Shown in pieces: positions 17,296-26,670 of a stretch of DNA of 64,000 bases; position 1 is the stretch's first letter; each line of letters starts with the position of its first letter. This DNA is from Planctomycetales bacterium 10988 (GTDB lineage: Bacteria > Planctomycetota > Planctomycetia > Pirellulales > Pb10988). The notes below the pieces were generated by a model that was not told where the DNA came from, searched no databases, and saw only the letters and a program-made list of their open reading frames with translations. Location: contig CP043547.1 of the NCBI GenBank assembly GCA_009664345.1, forward strand, positions 1,922,001-1,986,000, read 5' to 3'. The position numbers and the translations under genes are program-made.

Positions 17296-18087
17296 ATGTT
17301 TCCTCTTTATGACGAAAACCCAACGCTGCGAACCCCGTGGATAACCTTGGCGATCATCGCCTTGAATGTCTTCATCTTTCTTGGGGAATTTCGACTCTCA
17401 CCCGCCAAACAGCAAAGCCTTGTCTTTCAGCATGGGTTCGTTCCTGCTCGACTTTCCCAGATCGAATCTGGAGAAGAGATCAGGATCCAGACCCCACAAG
17501 GGCAGATTCATACACTGAACACTGGCGTCACGAATGTTGCCTTGACGATGCTTTCCACCATGTTTCTGCATGGCGGTTGGATGCATCTTTTGGGCAATAT
17601 GTGGTTCTTGTGGATTTTCGGAAACAACGTCGAAGACCGCATCGGCCATTTTCGCTTTGGGATTTTTTATCTCCTAAGTGGTTTTGGGGCAACACTTTGC
17701 CACTGGTTCACTGGCACCGAAAGTCTGATTCCCGTGATTGGAGCAAGCGGGGCGATTGCCGGAGTTCTCGGGGCCTATGCGGTGACTTTTCCTAAGGCAA
17801 AGGTCAAAACGTTGGTCTTCCTGGTGGTGATTATCACCTTTATTGATTTGCCGGCTTTGTTGGTTTTGGGCTTTTGGCTGTTGCTTCAACTTTTGGAAGC
17901 CTCGCAAAGCCTGCATCTAAACGTCGATGGCGGCGTCGCCTGGTGGGCTCATATCGGTGGATTTATCATCGGAGCCGCTCTCATACAGCTCTTTAAATTG
18001 GGCGTGCCGTATCCAGACGGCGAGGCTACCACTTTCACGAATCGCCGGGACCCGAACATCTCTACTTCCTCTTGGCCGCCTTCTTAG
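17296..18087 (+). CDS. rhomboid-family intramembrane serine protease
   Basis: The protein is 263 residues from ATG 17296; an in-frame GTG at 17278 is an alternative. It has about six to seven transmembrane helices. Catalytic Ser151 lies in GASGAIAGVLGAY and His219 in WWAHIGGFIIG, the rhomboid dyad. The L1 loop motif appears as HGGWMHLLGNMWFLWIFGNNVEDRIG. Rhomboids cleave single-pass membrane substrates within the bilayer. An extra loop at about residues 41-80, between helix 1 and L1, contains a QHGFVPARL motif typical of the bacterial DUF-type subgroup. Its substrate is unknown. trmB follows in the same direction with a gap of about 150 nt. Confidence 0.93.
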   Translation: MFPLYDENPTLRTPWITLAIIALNVFIFLGEFRLSPAKQQSLVFQHGFVPARLSQIESGEEIRIQTPQGQIHTLNTGVTNVALTMLSTMFLHGGWMHLLGNMWFLWIFGNNVEDRIGHFRFGIFYLLSGFGATLCHWFTGTESLIPVIGASGAIAGVLGAYAVTFPKAKVKTLVFLVVIITFIDLPALLVLGFWLLLQLLEASQSLHLNVDGGVAWWAHIGGFIIGAALIQLFKLGVPYPDGEATTFTNRRDPNISTSSWPPS

Positions 18088-18235
18088 GGTTACCTGCTGA
18101 AAAAAATACCTTTCCGTTCTTGCTTGGCTTCTGGATGGCCGCAAGCTAAAAAAGTCATAAAGTATTTTGATTCAAAGCTTTAGGCTGATATCGATTACCC
18201 TCCTTGATCCTCTCTGATTGGAAAAGTACACACCT

Positions 18236-18880
18236 ATGGGCAGACGTGCCGCACCTCGGATGGACCCCCGTATCGAATATGACGATTATTTAAAGTCAGA
18301 GGATGAATTGAATCCCTGGCAACCGGAAGTTTGGTTTGGCCGTCAAGCTCCGCTAGAGATCGAGGTCGGAACCGGAAAAGGCTTGTTCCTGAGGAATTTT
18401 TCTCCGCGACAGCCAGAGACGAATTTCCTGGGAATGGAAATCGCTGCCCGCTATGCCCGTTATGCTGCTTATCGAGCGGCAAAACATTCCATGGAGAATG
18501 TCCGTATTTATAGTGGTGATGCGCTGCGTATTTTCCGGGAAGTCATTCCTGATGCATGCGTCGCCGGGGTCCATGTCTATTTTCCCGATCCATGGTGGAA
18601 AGCTCGACATCACAAACGCCGCGTCTTGCAGCGACCGTTCCTCTTGGACATCCTCCGCGTGCTCGAACCGGGTGGCTTGTTCCATTTTTGGACAGATGTC
18701 GAACCTTACTTCAAAAATACGCTAGACTTAATGAAAGAGATCGAAGCGTTCGACGGTCCGCATGAGGTTCCAGAACGCGAGCCGGAGCACCCGCTCGACT
18801 ACCGAACGCATCGCGAACGCCGTGTTCGTTTGGAAGGCGGGATGATCTACCGAAGTCTCTATAAGAAACCAGTCGATTAA
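18236..18880 (+). CDS. trmB: tRNA (guanine-N7-)-methyltransferase
   Basis: TrmB makes m7G46 in the variable loop of tRNAs using S-adenosylmethionine. Family motifs are LEIEVGTGKGLFL (AdoMet site), NFLGMEIAARYARYA, VHVYFPDPWWKARHHKRR (PDPWxKxxHxKRR signature) and FHFWTDVEPYF. The start is ATG 18236 (214 residues); a TTG at 18218 is possible but not preferred. The YDDYL N-terminus is normal for non-proteobacterial TrmB. Confidence 0.94.
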   Translation: MGRRAAPRMDPRIEYDDYLKSEDELNPWQPEVWFGRQAPLEIEVGTGKGLFLRNFSPRQPETNFLGMEIAARYARYAAYRAAKHSMENVRIYSGDALRIFREVIPDACVAGVHVYFPDPWWKARHHKRRVLQRPFLLDILRVLEPGGLFHFWTDVEPYFKNTLDLMKEIEAFDGPHEVPEREPEHPLDYRTHRERRVRLEGGMIYRSLYKKPVD

Positions 18881-18932
18881 GTAGCCGACTCTCCCTAACT
18901 AGGCATGGGTACATAAATTATGATTGATTTGA

Positions 18933-18962
18933 TTGACATTGAAAGCTCATCTAGCCTAAATT
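18933..18962 (+). promoter_or_regulatory. promoter candidate for the PilM-type operon
   Basis: TTGACA (18933-18938) and TAAATT (18957-18962) are 18 nt apart and lie about 170 nt upstream of the first operon gene. No terminator is visible between them and the start codon. Confidence 0.5.
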
Positions 18963-19129
18963 GGAAGTTCACCAACTACAGGGAAAAATTCATGAGATGA
19001 ACTGAAGGAGGGTCTTTTTCGGTGAAATTGTCACAATAACGCTGCCCACCCCCCGCTCCAACAAGCTTTCAAGTGCTTCCAGCGAGCTAGTAGGCATTCT
19101 TCTTTAATGCTCAAAAAGAGAGATGAACC

Positions 19130-21718
19130 ATGTCCAATGAGTCCGCCGTATGGGGAATCGAAATTGGTCAAACTGCGATCAAGGCCTTGCGTTGTCGCCT
19201 CAATAGCGAAACGAAAGAGGTCGAAGCCGTCGCGTTTGACTATGTGGAATACCCGAATCTGCTCACGGAACCAAGTGTGGATGCCCCTTCCTTAGTCAAG
19301 GAAGCGATGCAGAAATTCCTTTCCCGCAACGACACCAAACAAGATCGCGTGATTATTTCGGCACCAGGGCAACAAGGTCTGGCCCGGATGATCAAACTTC
19401 CCCCAGTCGAAGCTTCCAAAATTTCCGACATCGTGAAATATGAAGCTCGCCAACAAATCCCGTTCCCGCTCGATGAAGTCGTTTGGGATTATCAACAACT
19501 GGGGCCGGAAGTCGAAGGGGATGAACTCCTCCTTGATACCCAAGTCGGGATCTTCGCCATGCGACATGAATTGGTCATGCGGGCGATGGAACCCTTCCAA
19601 GATGCCGGCATCGAGGTCGATACAGTTCAGCTGACGCCTTCGGCTCTTTGCAACTTCTTCGTCTATGATCGTCTGGAAAAAGGCTTGATCTCGGACGACG
19701 AATACGACCCCGATGATCCGCCTCCGACCGTGGCGGTTCTTTCTTTGGGGACGGAAGCCTCGGACTTGATTTGCACCGATGGTTTTACGCTGTGGACTCG
19801 CTCGATTCCGATCGGGGGGAATCACTTTACCCAAGCTTTGATGAAGAAGTTTGATTTGAGTTTTGCCAAGGCAGAGCATCTCAAACGCAATGCGACACAC
19901 TCCGAAGACCCCAAAGCTGTCTTCCAAGCGATGCGGCCGGTCTTCAATAATTTGGCTAACGACTGTCAACGCTCGCTCGGCTTTTATCAAAATCTCTACC
20001 GAAACGCGAAAATCAAACACATTGTCGCGATCGGTAGCTTGATGAAACTGCCGGGGATTCGAACCTTCTTGCAACAAAACCTCGGACACGACGTCGTCCG
20101 CCTTGATCGTTTCCAACGTCTGCAAGGGCCGAATGTGGTCAACGCTCCTGAATTCCAAGAGCATTTCCTTTCTTTTGCCACGGCGTATGGTTTGGCCCTG
20201 CAAGGTCTGGTCAAGACAAAAATTCGCACGAACTTGCTGCCGGACGAAATCGAGCAAGAACGCATGATTCGGGCGAAAAAGCCTTGGGCACTCGCTGCGG
20301 CGGCCTGTTTACTTTTGGGGCTGACCCTGAATTCGCTCGGTTACTGGCGTGGCTGGGCGGCTGTCCACGACGATCAATTCACCCAAGCCGAAACTTTGGC
20401 AACCAGCAAAGTCAACTATGCGGGGACGCAACAACGCGAGTTCGAAGATTCAAAGCTCAATCTTCAATCGAACAAACAGCTTGGTTTCCGATTGGTCGAG
20501 AATCTCGAACGCCGTTGGTATTCGCTGGAATTGCTCAAAGCGATCAACCTTTGCTTGCCGCAAAACCAAACGAAATTCAATCCCCAAGCTCCTGAAGAAC
20601 CTGCCGCTCCTAGCGCGACCACCAATCCGGAAGAGGCAGTGAAGAGCTTCTACGAATCGATCGTCGAACGAGATGACATTCATATCACGCAGCTCCAAAT
20701 GGAATATGTCGAAGACCTCTCGGTTTGGTGGCAAGCAGCTCAACGCCTCCAAAAAATGGTCTCCGCCGGCGGTTCCACCTCTGAAGATGCCTTCGGCTCG
20801 GATGACCTGGACTTCAACTTCTCCAGCGGCGGTGGTGGCGGTGGCGAAGAAGAATACTACGAGGAAGAAGAATACTATGATGAGGAGGAAGGTTATGGTG
20901 GGGGTTCCTCGGGAGGATTCGATGAGTTCTCCGGGGAAATCTCCGAATCTCTCGCTCAGGACCCCGGCCCTTCCGGACCTGGCTATATTATTCGCCTCGT
21001 CGGGCATCACTACCACAACCAGGAAGATAATCTCGCCGAACAAGGCACCGCTTATCTGCAATCGACCTTGATCGAGAGCCTGAAAAAGCCCTATATCACG
21101 ATTCGCGATGAAGATGGCAATCCCTTCGATTATCCCATCAAAATCATGGGAATCCGTTATCCGATGATCATTCGCGCATCATCGATTGATTGGAATTACG
21201 ATATCGCCGCGGGGGAAGATCGAACCCTGAAACGCAGTAGTCTCATCGATTCCAGCGTAGGCCGCAGCACCGCCTTAGGTGGAAGCAGCGATGATTATTA
21301 CGAAGAAGAAGAATACTACGAAGAAGAGTATTATGATGAGGATGAATACGGCTCAAGCAGCAGTGGAAGCCGTCAACCCACTATTCGCTTAGGCGAAGGG
21401 GATGTTCTTCCTGAAGAAGCGAAGCAAGAGAACACCAGGGTTCCTCGCCAAGACTTCATTGTGAACTTTATCTTCCAACCGCAATCCACCGTTCAACGTG
21501 AACGGGAGATGGTTCGAGTTAAGCAAGAAGAAGAGCAGGCCGCTGCCAACTTTGCCGCAGGCGAACCAGGGAACAACAACCCTGCGAATCCTGCCGCGAA
21601 TCCCGGCAATCCCGCCGCACCGGCGAACCCCGGCAATCCGAATGTGGATGAATTTGGAAATCCGATTGATAATTTTGATTCCTTCAATTCGACTTCAGAA
21701 GCGGATTTCAATAACTAA
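19130..21718 (+). CDS. PilM-like actin-fold protein fused to a membrane/periplasmic region with Tyr-Glu tracts
   Basis: The N-terminal 370 or so residues are PilM-like (FtsA/actin fold): GIEIGQTAIKALRC, VIISAPGQQGLARMIKLPP, EARQQIPFPLDEVVWDYQ, and later IGSLMKLPGIRTFLQQNLG. PilM is the cytoplasmic ATP-binding part of the type IV pilus or type II secretion alignment complex. A transmembrane helix at about 385-402 is followed by a PilN-like region, so this may be a natural PilM-PilN fusion. Two low-complexity tracts (about 573-595, EEEYYEEEEYYDEEEGYG, and about 721-746, DDYYEEEEYYEEEYYDEDEY) interrupt the periplasmic part. The tail is Asn/Pro/Ala-rich. It is the first gene of three with the same tracts. 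At 862 residues it is more than twice the size of PilM. Confidence 0.8.
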   Translation: MSNESAVWGIEIGQTAIKALRCRLNSETKEVEAVAFDYVEYPNLLTEPSVDAPSLVKEAMQKFLSRNDTKQDRVIISAPGQQGLARMIKLPPVEASKISDIVKYEARQQIPFPLDEVVWDYQQLGPEVEGDELLLDTQVGIFAMRHELVMRAMEPFQDAGIEVDTVQLTPSALCNFFVYDRLEKGLISDDEYDPDDPPPTVAVLSLGTEASDLICTDGFTLWTRSIPIGGNHFTQALMKKFDLSFAKAEHLKRNATHSEDPKAVFQAMRPVFNNLANDCQRSLGFYQNLYRNAKIKHIVAIGSLMKLPGIRTFLQQNLGHDVVRLDRFQRLQGPNVVNAPEFQEHFLSFATAYGLALQGLVKTKIRTNLLPDEIEQERMIRAKKPWALAAAACLLLGLTLNSLGYWRGWAAVHDDQFTQAETLATSKVNYAGTQQREFEDSKLNLQSNKQLGFRLVENLERRWYSLELLKAINLCLPQNQTKFNPQAPEEPAAPSATTNPEEAVKSFYESIVERDDIHITQLQMEYVEDLSVWWQAAQRLQKMVSAGGSTSEDAFGSDDLDFNFSSGGGGGGEEEYYEEEEYYDEEEGYGGGSSGGFDEFSGEISESLAQDPGPSGPGYIIRLVGHHYHNQEDNLAEQGTAYLQSTLIESLKKPYITIRDEDGNPFDYPIKIMGIRYPMIIRASSIDWNYDIAAGEDRTLKRSSLIDSSVGRSTALGGSSDDYYEEEEYYEEEYYDEDEYGSSSSGSRQPTIRLGEGDVLPEEAKQENTRVPRQDFIVNFIFQPQSTVQREREMVRVKQEEEQAAANFAAGEPGNNNPANPAANPGNPAAPANPGNPNVDEFGNPIDNFDSFNSTSEADFNN

Positions 21719-21826
21719 CCACCAAGAACACGTTCTGGTTCGATACGAATCACCCAGACCCTTGCAGGGAACCATCGACCAGACTTTTTCCAACACACTC
21801 AACTTCTCTCACGAGAAGAGGTTAAC

Positions 21827-23242
21827 ATGGATAAAATTAAACCCTATCTGAAACAGGCCAAGAAGCACTACTTCTGGATCTTTTCAGCCCTTGTGTTTTT
21901 GTTAGCGGTTGGGAGTTGGTATTACGCAACCAGCGACCTCGCCGAGCAAACCGACACGCGAAAGTTGCGGATCGATTCAAGTTTCTCACAACTTCAAGCG
22001 AAGCTCTTTCGCAATGTCCATCCCAATCCGACTTTCGTAACCGAAACCCAAAAGATTAACAATCAACAAGCTGCCAATGTGATGCGGGCTTGGAACGAAA
22101 TGTTCACCAAGCAAAAAGACCGCGTTATGCTCTGGCCGGCTGCTTTGGAAAAATACCGTGAAACCTTGGCCCGCTTAGAACCCCAGGCTCAAATTCCGGA
22201 ACATTTACGGGAGGCATATCGAAACCATGCCGAACGGAATGAGCCGACTCGCTTGAAAAAACGCCTTCGTCTGGTGGAAGCCTACCCCAAGACCGAAGAA
22301 CAACTGGCGGCAGAAATCGCCGCCGCAGGGGGATCGACCAAGGATATCAATCGCTATCGCTATGATGGGGTTGTCGAATATCCTGAATTTGACAATATTT
22401 TTGCCACCTTGAAATGGTCGAGCACCCCGACGACTTGGCAAGTTCGTTATGCCCAAGAAGATATTTGGGTTTATACCGCGCTCTTTGATGCGATTCGTCA
22501 AACGAACGGGGATAGTGTTGCGACTCCCGATGGTGCCGCGATTAAGCGAATCCTCTCCGTTCAAATTGGGAAGCAAGTTCCTGCTCCTTCGACTCCGATT
22601 TTGGACAAGATGAAAGAGGATGCGAAGTTGGACGAATTGGCTCGGGCAGCAGAGATGGCAGCTCGTGCTGCGACGTACAGCGGCGATGACGAATACTACG
22701 AAGATGATTATTACGAAGAAGAATATTACGATGAGTTCTCCGGGATCAGTACTCCGTCAGTCTCCATCGATGAATCGTTGCGTGATAACCGTTATGTAAA
22801 TCTTGACGGGGTTCCGGTCGCCGCCAGCGAAACTTATCCCTATCCGGAATTTGTCCTCATGCCGGTGAAACTCGCGGTGATCATGAATCAACGCTATCTA
22901 CCTGTACTTTTGGGCAATTGTGCCAAGAACGATCTGCCGATCATGGTCGACTTCGATCTCTTCCAGGTTCCGAAAAAGAATCAAAATAGTAAGGTCAAAG
23001 TCAATCTGATCAATGAAATCGGACAGCGCCAAGGCCAAGTCGACGGGCCTCACAAGATCACTGATGACGATATTATCGTGGTCCTGCGAGGGTATTGTGT
23101 GATTTATCGTCGACCTGATCCAACGGCTTTGCGAGGTTATGCTCCTCAACAAGGATCGGATTTGGCCCGAGGTCCACGATCGGGTCCGCCGAGGACTTCT
23201 AACCGTCCTAGTCAACCAACCAATGAAAACCCGGTTCGATAG
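21827..23242 (+). CDS. inner-membrane protein with Tyr-Glu tract, second gene of PilM-type operon
   Basis: The 471-residue product has one N-terminal transmembrane helix (about residues 15-33) after a short basic cytoplasmic segment, then a large extracytoplasmic domain. This is a PilO-like topology, but no direct PilO similarity is visible. A DDEYYEDDYYEEEYYDEF tract lies at about residues 285-303. The last 40 residues are Arg/Pro/Ser-rich. The gene lies 108 nt after the PilM-like gene, with AGAGG before the ATG. An assembly or alignment role in the same envelope complex is inferred from context. Confidence 0.68.
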   Translation: MDKIKPYLKQAKKHYFWIFSALVFLLAVGSWYYATSDLAEQTDTRKLRIDSSFSQLQAKLFRNVHPNPTFVTETQKINNQQAANVMRAWNEMFTKQKDRVMLWPAALEKYRETLARLEPQAQIPEHLREAYRNHAERNEPTRLKKRLRLVEAYPKTEEQLAAEIAAAGGSTKDINRYRYDGVVEYPEFDNIFATLKWSSTPTTWQVRYAQEDIWVYTALFDAIRQTNGDSVATPDGAAIKRILSVQIGKQVPAPSTPILDKMKEDAKLDELARAAEMAARAATYSGDDEYYEDDYYEEEYYDEFSGISTPSVSIDESLRDNRYVNLDGVPVAASETYPYPEFVLMPVKLAVIMNQRYLPVLLGNCAKNDLPIMVDFDLFQVPKKNQNSKVKVNLINEIGQRQGQVDGPHKITDDDIIVVLRGYCVIYRRPDPTALRGYAPQQGSDLARGPRSGPPRTSNRPSQPTNENPVR

Positions 23243-23418
23243 CCCTTTTTTCCTTGACAATAGGGCGAATCGACCAGACAAATAAGTGTGGTTTCCTACA
23301 AGTAGCAAGAACTGATGGCACGGACTTTCCTCGAATGAACGTAAAGTTATCCTTCACCTGAAGGGACGTGCCTTTTCCAGCTCCTTGGTTCCCCCAGTGA
23401 TCCAAAGCGAGACACGCA

Positions 23419-25416
23419 ATGAAACTCAACTTTAAAAAATTCGATCCGAAGCAATTTTTTCTCTACCATGGGGAAAAGATTGCTCTAGGCGTTTTTGGCC
23501 TCTGTGGCGTTTATCTAGCTTACGGCCTCCTAAGTGCCGATGTTTATGAACGATCTCCAAGAGACCTGACCAACGAAGCGAACCAACTCGATCAACAGGT
23601 TCAAAATGCTTCTTGGCAAACCTATCTTCAAGAGAATCAACCGCAAGGCCAATCGGACCCCTTTAGTAATCCGGAAGCGGAATACGGACTTTACGGCAAT
23701 GGAAGCGGGGCAATCGGTCCCGATGGCCAACCGGTTGTCGATTTCTCCATCAAGGACTTTTATGAAACTGCCATGGGGGGGAACCGTGTGGCGAACCTTT
23801 CTCGTTACGCGATCGTTCCCTGGTCTCCCGTGCTTGTGAAACCGGATACCGAGCGAGGAATGCCGGAACTCTTTGGACTAAGTGATCTGAAGGCCCACTT
23901 CGGCTTCGGAGCTTTAGTGGTTCAGAAAGAGGATGCCGTGGAAGTCGTCGAGGTCGAAACCGAAACGGAAACCGATCGCCGACGTCTATGGATGGAAGCA
24001 CAAAATAAGCCCGCTCAGCCCGACAATTCAGGCGATTACTACGAAGAGGACTACTACGAGGAAGAGTACTACGAAGAAGAATACTATGACGAAGAGGACT
24101 ATGGCTCCAACCGCGGTTTCGGAGGGGTCACCATCGGTAGCAATGAAAAAGCGGAAGGTTTCCGCTGGATCGCCTTGACCGGCGTCGTCCCCTTTGGAAA
24201 ACAACAACGGGAATACTTTGAAAAGCTCAATGTAAATACCGTGAATCTACAAGCTGCGGATATTGTGAATTACATCGGCTTTAAGCTTCAACGGGCAGAG
24301 GTCACCGGTAAAACGAATGTTGAAGACCAGGAACAATTAGTTTGGGTGGATGTAGAACTCGATCAACTCCTTCAAACGATCGCTCGGTTTGGGAAGGAGC
24401 GTCCTTATCTCATCCCCGATGCATTAATTAACCCCCGCCTTTGCATGAAACGTCCTCCTTCGATTGATAGTATGGACCCGCGTTCGATTATTCACCCTGA
24501 ATTCGAAGACGCGATCTTGAACAAAGAAGAATTCCTTGAAGAGCAGGAAAAGAAAAGGGCGGATGCCGTTGCTGCCGCGGCCACGCCATCTGAAGACGCT
24601 CCGAAACGTCCCAAAGTCTATGGCTTTGGAACTCCTCCGCAAGAGACCCAATATGAAGACGATTATGTTGACGAAGATGACTTCTACTATGCCGAGAGCC
24701 AGCTTGATCAAGCCGTTCTCGACGACAAACGGGATATGCGAATGTTCCGCGTCTTCGACTTCGAAGTCGTTCCCGGCAAGACCTATCGTTACCGAGTCGC
24801 GTTAGTGCTGCGAAACCCCAACTTCGAACTTGGCGACGAATTCCCTTTGAAAGACCCGGAATCCGGCAAAGAAGAGATGCTGATCACGGAATGGTCAAAT
24901 ATGTCCGCTCCTGTGGAAATTCCTTTCAACAGCCATCTCTTAGTTGGAGGACAAGCCAAACGTGCTTCGGTCTCCAAAGAAGCCACGATCAACGTGGTTG
25001 TCCGCCAATGGGACCAAGAGCAAGGCGTCAACGCCTCGAAAATTTTCCCCATCGGGCAAGGTTCGGTCGCGAACTATCCGGATCAAGAAGTGAAGATGAA
25101 AGTGCCTGGCGAAAACGATCCTGTGGATGCAGTGATCGATTTCGAAACGAACAAACTTCTGGTCGACTGGACCGGGGGCGATCGGATGCGTCAACGTGGA
25201 CGCGCCGGCGAGCCGGTCACGGCGGTCTTTATGGATGAAGACGGAAAGATCAAAATTCACTCGCAAATCACCGATGGAGTCGCTTACGAAGAAGAGAGCA
25301 ACAAAATCGATGAGCTGAATCCGCCGGAGGTCGTTCAACCGACCAATCCAGACGACGAATATTATGAAGAAGAATATTATGAAGAAGAATACGAAGATTT
25401 CTATGATGACTTCTAA
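23419..25416 (+). CDS. inner-membrane protein with two Tyr-Glu tracts, third gene of PilM-type operon
   Basis: The 665-residue product starts with a basic stretch and one transmembrane helix (about 20-38), with the remainder likely periplasmic. One acidic-tyrosine tract lies at about residues 202-226 (SGDYYEEDYYEEEYYEEEYYD) and another forms the extreme C-terminus (EYYEEEYYEEEYEDFYDDF). Segments such as FRVFDFEVVPGKTYRYRVALVLRNPNF resemble a fibronectin-like or PilP-like beta domain, but this is only a guess. It shares topology and tract type with the gene before it, suggesting they work together. The operon ends in a strong terminator. Confidence 0.66.
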   Translation: MKLNFKKFDPKQFFLYHGEKIALGVFGLCGVYLAYGLLSADVYERSPRDLTNEANQLDQQVQNASWQTYLQENQPQGQSDPFSNPEAEYGLYGNGSGAIGPDGQPVVDFSIKDFYETAMGGNRVANLSRYAIVPWSPVLVKPDTERGMPELFGLSDLKAHFGFGALVVQKEDAVEVVEVETETETDRRRLWMEAQNKPAQPDNSGDYYEEDYYEEEYYEEEYYDEEDYGSNRGFGGVTIGSNEKAEGFRWIALTGVVPFGKQQREYFEKLNVNTVNLQAADIVNYIGFKLQRAEVTGKTNVEDQEQLVWVDVELDQLLQTIARFGKERPYLIPDALINPRLCMKRPPSIDSMDPRSIIHPEFEDAILNKEEFLEEQEKKRADAVAAAATPSEDAPKRPKVYGFGTPPQETQYEDDYVDEDDFYYAESQLDQAVLDDKRDMRMFRVFDFEVVPGKTYRYRVALVLRNPNFELGDEFPLKDPESGKEEMLITEWSNMSAPVEIPFNSHLLVGGQAKRASVSKEATINVVVRQWDQEQGVNASKIFPIGQGSVANYPDQEVKMKVPGENDPVDAVIDFETNKLLVDWTGGDRMRQRGRAGEPVTAVFMDEDGKIKIHSQITDGVAYEEESNKIDELNPPEVVQPTNPDDEYYEEEYYEEEYEDFYDDF

Positions 25417-25448
25417 ATCGTAGTATCCTTCATTTGCATCCGATTACT

Positions 25449-25486
25449 AGCCGGTCTTTTCCTACCTGGAGAAGACCGGCTTTTTT
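25449..25486 (+). terminator. terminator at the end of the PilM-type operon
   Basis: A perfect 10-bp stem, AGCCGGTCTT (25449-25458) with AAGACCGGCT (25472-25481), runs into TTTTTT. Confidence 0.88.
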
Positions 25487-25498
25487 GTTTACCTTCCT

Positions 25499-25927
25499 TT
25501 AAGACTTGAAACTTCCTTGCAGCGTCAGCACGAGATTCCGTCCGGAAGCGTGATTGCGGTGTTCGCAGAGATAAATCCCCTGCCAAGTCCCCAACGCAAG
25601 ACGGCCTTTCTTCACCGGAATCGAAAGGGAATTTCCAATCATGGAAGCCTTGACATGGGCCGGCATGTCGTCCGGACCTTCGCAGGTATGTTCATAAGGA
25701 AAGGACTCCGGGGCAATCGATGAAAAAGACTGCTCTAAATCATAGCGGACATCGGGATCAGCATTTTCATTGATCGTGAGAGAAGCCGAAGTATGCTGAA
25801 TAAAAACATGCAGTAAGCCAATCGAAATATCCTCTATCTCCGGCAACGCCTTGACAACTTGGGAGGTAATCAAGTGAAAACCTCGAGAGTAAGCAGGAAG
25901 ATGGAGCGTTGTTTGGTGCCAGGACAT
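25499..25927 (-). CDS. yjbQ: YjbQ/UPF0047 family protein
   Basis: The 142-residue protein (start at 25927, where AAGGAG lies 8 nt upstream; the frame extends further upstream into the neighbouring gene) carries HVFIQHTSASLTINENADPDV and HVKASMIGNSLSIPV, then LALGTWQGIYLCEHRNH. These are the conserved blocks of the YjbQ family. Members form trimers and some show weak thiamine-phosphate synthase activity, although the physiological role is unsettled. The upstream DUF1294 gene ends 19 nt before this start, so the two are probably co-transcribed. Confidence 0.9.
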   Translation of the reverse strand: MSWHQTTLHLPAYSRGFHLITSQVVKALPEIEDISIGLLHVFIQHTSASLTINENADPDVRYDLEQSFSSIAPESFPYEHTCEGPDDMPAHVKASMIGNSLSIPVKKGRLALGTWQGIYLCEHRNHASGRNLVLTLQGSFKS

Positions 25928-25946
25928 GGAGTCACTCCTTCGTAAT

Positions 25947-26342
25947 TCAGGAAGTTGGGGAAACCGGGGGACTTTGCCAAAAATAATATGCAATTGTCAG
26001 GCCAATGAAAATTCCTTGCAGCAGGACAATTCCCCAAAAAACCCAACGAAAACTCATCTTCTGGGTCTTGTGCCGGAGTGTTTCTTGAGCAATCCAAGCA
26101 GCGGGAGAACCACCAAGCAAGGCAAACAGATGAAGTGTCCGCTCGGGGATGCGGCGAAAATCCATTCCCGCGCACCATTTATCCCAGCCGTACAGCAAGT
26201 AGGTGACTCCATTGATCGCCAAGAGATAAGATGCCCACCAGTATAGACTTAGATAAGTAAGTAACAAGGTAAGGAGCAACACGAGGGCCGCTCCCACCAA
26301 GGCGTGCGAGGATCGTTTCAACCAAAAAGGGATGTGAGCCAT
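25947..26342 (-). CDS. DUF1294 small membrane protein
   Basis: The 131-residue product has three to four hydrophobic helices. The DUF1294 signature reads YGWDKWCAGMDFRRIPERTL, then LHLFALLGGSPAAW and RHKTQKMSFRWVFW. Function in the family is unknown; some members are fused to a cold-shock domain, but this one is not. It is the first gene of a two-gene minus-strand unit with yjbQ. Confidence 0.88.
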   Translation of the reverse strand: MAHIPFWLKRSSHALVGAALVLLLTLLLTYLSLYWWASYLLAINGVTYLLYGWDKWCAGMDFRRIPERTLHLFALLGGSPAAWIAQETLRHKTQKMSFRWVFWGIVLLQGIFIGLTIAYYFWQSPPVSPTS

Positions 26343-26670
26343 GGTGCTTCCGTGCTAGATACTTCGGCCAGAGGAGCCGTGGTCAGCGAAAAACACCCAA
26401 CATACGGAAAGAAGGGAAGTCCTGGCAAGCTGAGGCAGCCCGTTTTTCTGATAAAAAAGCTTCCATTTCCTTAAAACGAAAAATCCGTTAGATTTCCCTT
26501 GATCCACACAACACCCAATGCCGATGCAGGGAAGCGTGGCTGAGAGGAGCTACTTCAAAAACTCATCCAGTCATCAGGCCGCGGTGGGGAAAGGGTCTCC
26601 ATCCGCCAAGGTAGCCATCCCTTCAGGCGGGGGACTGCTTCGCATGTGCTCGGGCGAAGCAAGGAGCGGT
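26343..26670 (+). other. leader region of lpxA
   Basis: This stretch separates the divergent DUF1294 gene from the chosen lpxA start. An in-frame extension is open from 26518, but its composition is unlike LpxA and it has no ribosome-binding site. A D-arm-like string near 26531 was considered as RNA and rejected. No confident promoter was found. Confidence 0.35.

Noticed and set aside
26518-26670. N-terminal extension of lpxA, and a possible RNA resembling a tRNA D-arm near 26531
   Set aside because: The extension is not LpxA-like and AAGGAG marks a later start at 26671. No T-arm, acceptor pairing or anticodon arm could be found for an RNA.
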